A stretch of 16,678 nucleotides of DNA from contig JABMRN010000204.1 in assembly GCA_013202515.1 (NCBI GenBank), positions 1-16,678 on the forward strand, given 5' to 3'. Under the pieces are notes generated by a model that saw nothing but the letters and a program-made list of their open reading frames with translations, was not told the origin of the DNA and did no database searches. The position numbers were made by a program, and so were the translations under genes. Positions 14,949 through 16,678 of this stretch are shown in pieces. Numbering within the stretch: the stretch's first letter is position 1; every line of letters starts with the position of its first letter. This DNA is from Candidatus Omnitrophota bacterium (lineage in GTDB: Bacteria; Omnitrophota; Gorgyraeia; JABMRN01).

Positions 14949-15737
14949 TTACCAAGAAGTTGCATATGCCCCCTGCCCGAGAACTACCCCTGAACCACCG
15001 CCAAAACTTTGAAATTCTTCCATTTCGGGCCTATTACCATTAACATTTATTCTTAAATATCTGGCTGCTGGATCCAACGCATCAAACGTAACAGTCCAGG
15101 CAGGCGCCTCAACGGGATTGTCTACATTGTTCCATGCTACATCATTGTAAGAATACTGTATAGAAAATGAACTAATCTTACTGGCACCTACTATAATAAC
15201 CATATTAATAGATTTCTCACTTCCAAAATCGAGCTTTAGCCAGGATCCGTTTCTTACGTCGGATCTCCACTTTGTTGCAGTACTTCCGTCATTGGCGTTA
15301 CTAGCTACGTTTGTACCCTGCTCTGAAGATGCGCTAGTAGTAGCCGACAATGAAAGGTTGCCGCCAATTGGAATATTTTCTTCTGTTACTCTCCTTCTGG
15401 CTATAGGTGTTGTATCATCTGGAATATACCCTTCGGAAACAATCGTATAAGTATAATCCCCGTTATCGGTAGTGGTAACTGTATAAGTCCCTTTTCCGAA
15501 TGCCTCATCGGTCTCGCTCCATCCAACTGCTTCTTCTTCTGTTGTAAGCGCCCACCTTGCCTTAGCCCATCCTGCCTCTGCAATATAAAAAGCCTGCATA
15601 TTAAGAAGACCTGTACTTGCACTTTTTATCTCGTAACTGGCTATGGCTAATACCGCTATGACTATACCCGTTAAACCTACCAGGATAACGAATACAAATA
15701 ATAAAATCGCTCCTTTTTCTTTTCTGATACAAGGCAT
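14949..15737 (-). CDS. PilX-like minor pilin with C-terminal discoidin (F5/8 type C) domain
   Basis: The ATG at 15737 gives 262 residues; a GTG start at 15776 adds 13 and overlaps the previous gene. The N-terminus RKEKG|AILLFVFVILVGLTG followed by QAFYIAEAGWAKARWAL is the PilX_N pattern: a prepilin-type leader ending in Gly, a hydrophobic helix lacking Glu at +5, and the A-F-Y-x-A-E-A-G segment. After a short beta linker, residues 128-245 look like a discoidin domain: SATTSASSEQG, then SNANDGSTATKWRS, SWLKLDFGSEKSINMV and AARYLRINVNG. Such domains bind carbohydrate or other surface ligands in many proteins. The gene holds the position GspK has in type II secretion operons (after I and J, before L), so it may be the tip pseudopilin carrying an adhesive head. 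The domain call is from pattern recognition, the role inferred. Confidence 0.78.
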   Translation of the reverse strand: MPCIRKEKGAILLFVFVILVGLTGIVIAVLAIASYEIKSASTGLLNMQAFYIAEAGWAKARWALTTEEEAVGWSETDEAFGKGTYTVTTTDNGDYTYTIVSEGYIPDDTTPIARRRVTEENIPIGGNLSLSATTSASSEQGTNVASNANDGSTATKWRSDVRNGSWLKLDFGSEKSINMVIIVGASKISSFSIQYSYNDVAWNNVDNPVEAPAWTVTFDALDPAARYLRINVNGNRPEMEEFQSFGGGSGVVLGQGAYATSW

Positions 15738-15747
15738 TGGTCTCGAA

Positions 15748-16299
15748 CTATGTCCCCTGGTTTCGGCAATATGCACTAGAAACTAACGTAATAGAATCAT
15801 CGCTCTTACTCATGTCTAAAGATATTCCTACTACTCGAATATTATCACGTTTGGCCTGGTTGCTAACATCAGCTGGAATGCTCATTAGATTATCATCCAC
15901 ATCACGATACGAAAGTTCAAAGGTCTCTACATCAGGCGATAAAACCCTGATTGTACCATCAACAGTTCTTTGAAGATCGGTGCCGCTCATATCAAATGTC
16001 ACAGTCTCCTCGGTTCCATCATTATCCAAGTCAACTGTAATCGTTATAGTATCATCATCTGCATCAGTAATAGTTACTGTGCGGCCGAGATCACGCACCA
16101 TTCTTTCAATAGCAATGTTGCCATTTTGCCTGATATCAGCCCTATTCATGGCCGAATTCCACGTTCTCAACCCCACTATAAAGGTCCAGGCAACAAACCC
16201 CACTAGTATAGTAAGTAGAACTGTAACAACAATAAGCTCAATTAGCGTAAATGCTTTTTTCAATTTAATTTTTCGATATATAAGTTGTGAGCGGCACAT
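15748..16299 (-). CDS. GspJ/PilW-like pseudopilin
   Basis: The 183-residue protein carries a prepilin leader and N-terminal helix: KLKKA|FTLIELIVVTVLLTILVGFVAWTF. Phe is at +1 and Glu at +5 as in type IV pilins, but the residue before the cut is Ala rather than the usual Gly. The body has the RNGNIAIERMVRDLGRT-like segment seen in GspJ/PilW proteins and a beta-rich remainder with many Asp residues (DADDDTITITVDLDNDG), perhaps calcium-binding. Minor pseudopilins of this kind assemble at the pilus tip. The ATG at 16299 overlaps the previous gene by 35 bases and gives a 15-residue leader; a TTG at 16263 would give a 3-residue leader without overlap. The start is therefore uncertain. Confidence 0.85.
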   Translation of the reverse strand: MCRSQLIYRKIKLKKAFTLIELIVVTVLLTILVGFVAWTFIVGLRTWNSAMNRADIRQNGNIAIERMVRDLGRTVTITDADDDTITITVDLDNDGTEETVTFDMSGTDLQRTVDGTIRVLSPDVETFELSYRDVDDNLMSIPADVSNQAKRDNIRVVGISLDMSKSDDSITLVSSAYCRNQGT

Positions 16300-16621
16300 C
16301 TACTTCGCCGCCTTTTAGGGTCCAATAAACAGTCACTGTAACGAGTTTAAGCTCTGTTTCGGGTTCGGTCACAGTTACCTCTCTTTGAAATCCTGGAAAA
16401 TCAGTTACATCCGCTTTGGCCTCATTTATAATACCCGTATCGAAATCCAGATTTCTGATTTCTTCCATCCTCGCCTGGGCTAAATTCATTGCTACCGTCG
16501 TGTTTTCAGCATCTACGCTGCCAATGATACCGGTGCTGAATAACCCCACAATCACAACAACACCCGCAGCGAAAAGAACAAGCGCAACAAGGATTTCAAG
16601 CAGTGTAAATCCACACTTCAC
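16265..16621 (-). CDS. GspI/PilV-like pseudopilin
   Basis: At 118 residues this is a typical small pseudopilin: MKCG|FTLLEILVALVLFAAGVVVIVGLF. It has a 4-residue leader ending in Gly, Phe at +1 and Glu at +5. The FTLLEILVAL and MNLAQARMEEIRN segments are characteristic of the GspI/PilV family. Prepilin peptidase (not in the window) should cleave and methylate it before assembly. The GTG start at 16621 is well supported by GAGGG 6 bases upstream. It is the first complete gene of the pilus operon here, overlapping the GspJ-like gene. Confidence 0.87.
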   Translation of the reverse strand: MKCGFTLLEILVALVLFAAGVVVIVGLFSTGIIGSVDAENTTVAMNLAQARMEEIRNLDFDTGIINEAKADVTDFPGFQREVTVTEPETELKLVTVTVYWTLKGGEVDVPLTTYISKN

Positions 16622-16639
16622 TTTATGCCCTCAGATTTT

Positions 16640-16678
16640 CTAATGACTATTTCCTGCTACTAACTTATTATGGTGAAC
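16640..16678 (-). CDS. Possible C-terminal end of an upstream pilus gene (partial)
   Basis: On the minus strand one frame is open from the window edge and reads VHHNKLVAGNSH before a TAG at 16640-16642, 18 bases before the GspI-like start. By operon order a GspH/FimT-like or major pseudopilin gene would be expected here. The 12 residues carry no recognisable motif, so this is positional inference only. Confidence 0.25.
   Translation of the reverse strand, partial: VHHNKLVAGNSH

Noticed and set aside
15401..15622. A same-strand frame inside the PilX-like gene
   Set aside because: It is an out-of-phase shadow of the PilX/discoidin coding sequence with no independent start signal or motif.
1..16678. 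CRISPR arrays, insertion sequences, prophage genes and rRNA
   Set aside because: I saw no regular direct repeats with spacers, no transposase or integrase, and no rRNA sequence on either strand.

Overview
The window looks like a piece of a Gram-negative bacterial chromosome of moderate to low GC content. It codes for an outer-membrane lipopolysaccharide transporter (LptF/LptG family) and for a type IV pilus / type II secretion-like machine. The mix of a long class II aldolase, a permease-less PTS, a GH57 glucanotransferase, an archaeal/Thermotoga-type adenosylhomocysteinase and a fused PilM-PilN is what I would expect from an uncultured lineage such as Omnitrophota. That assignment is an inference from gene content only.

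Layout. At the left edge (1-257, + strand) is the end of a LptF/LptG permease. Everything else reads right to left on the minus strand. The permease and the last gene of the minus-strand run (aldolase) converge and share a 4-bp TTAA that supplies both stop codons.

254-11654 is a tightly packed co-directional run. In transcription order it is: EIIA-Ntr-like PTS protein (ptsN), YvcK-like membrane-anchored protein, GH57 glucanotransferase, HPr, PTS enzyme I, a sugar-nucleotidyltransferase, metK, ahcY (broken into two frames), pfkA and class II aldolase. Three junctions (hpr/ptsI, ptsI region, NTase/metK) are closely spaced, with 4-bp ATGA overlaps at hpr/ptsI and NTase/metK. The set joins carbon-status signalling (PTS phosphorelay without a sugar permease, YvcK), glycogen/maltodextrin turnover (GH57), lower glycolysis (PfkA, aldolase) and the methyl cycle (MetK, AhcY).

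11768-12260 holds two tRNA genes, Lys(CUU) with a near-consensus sigma70 promoter and Gly(GCC). A remnant of a HTH/LAGLIDADG-like small gene lies between them; its reading frame runs straight into tRNA-Gly.

12321-16678 is a pilus / pseudopilus operon. In transcription order it is: GspI/PilV-like pseudopilin, GspJ/PilW-like pseudopilin, a PilX-like protein fused to a discoidin (F5/8 type C) domain, a PilM-PilN fusion, PilO and a PilP/GspC-like protein. The order mirrors gspI-J-K-L-M of type II secretion, while the inner-membrane parts are PilM/N/O/P-like. The most notable items are the ahcY frameshift at an A6 run, the discoidin-tailed minor pilin in the GspK position, the PilM-PilN fusion, and the gene remnant between the tRNAs. 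I see no CRISPR array, insertion sequence, rRNA or riboswitch, and no gene-free stretch above 300 bases.
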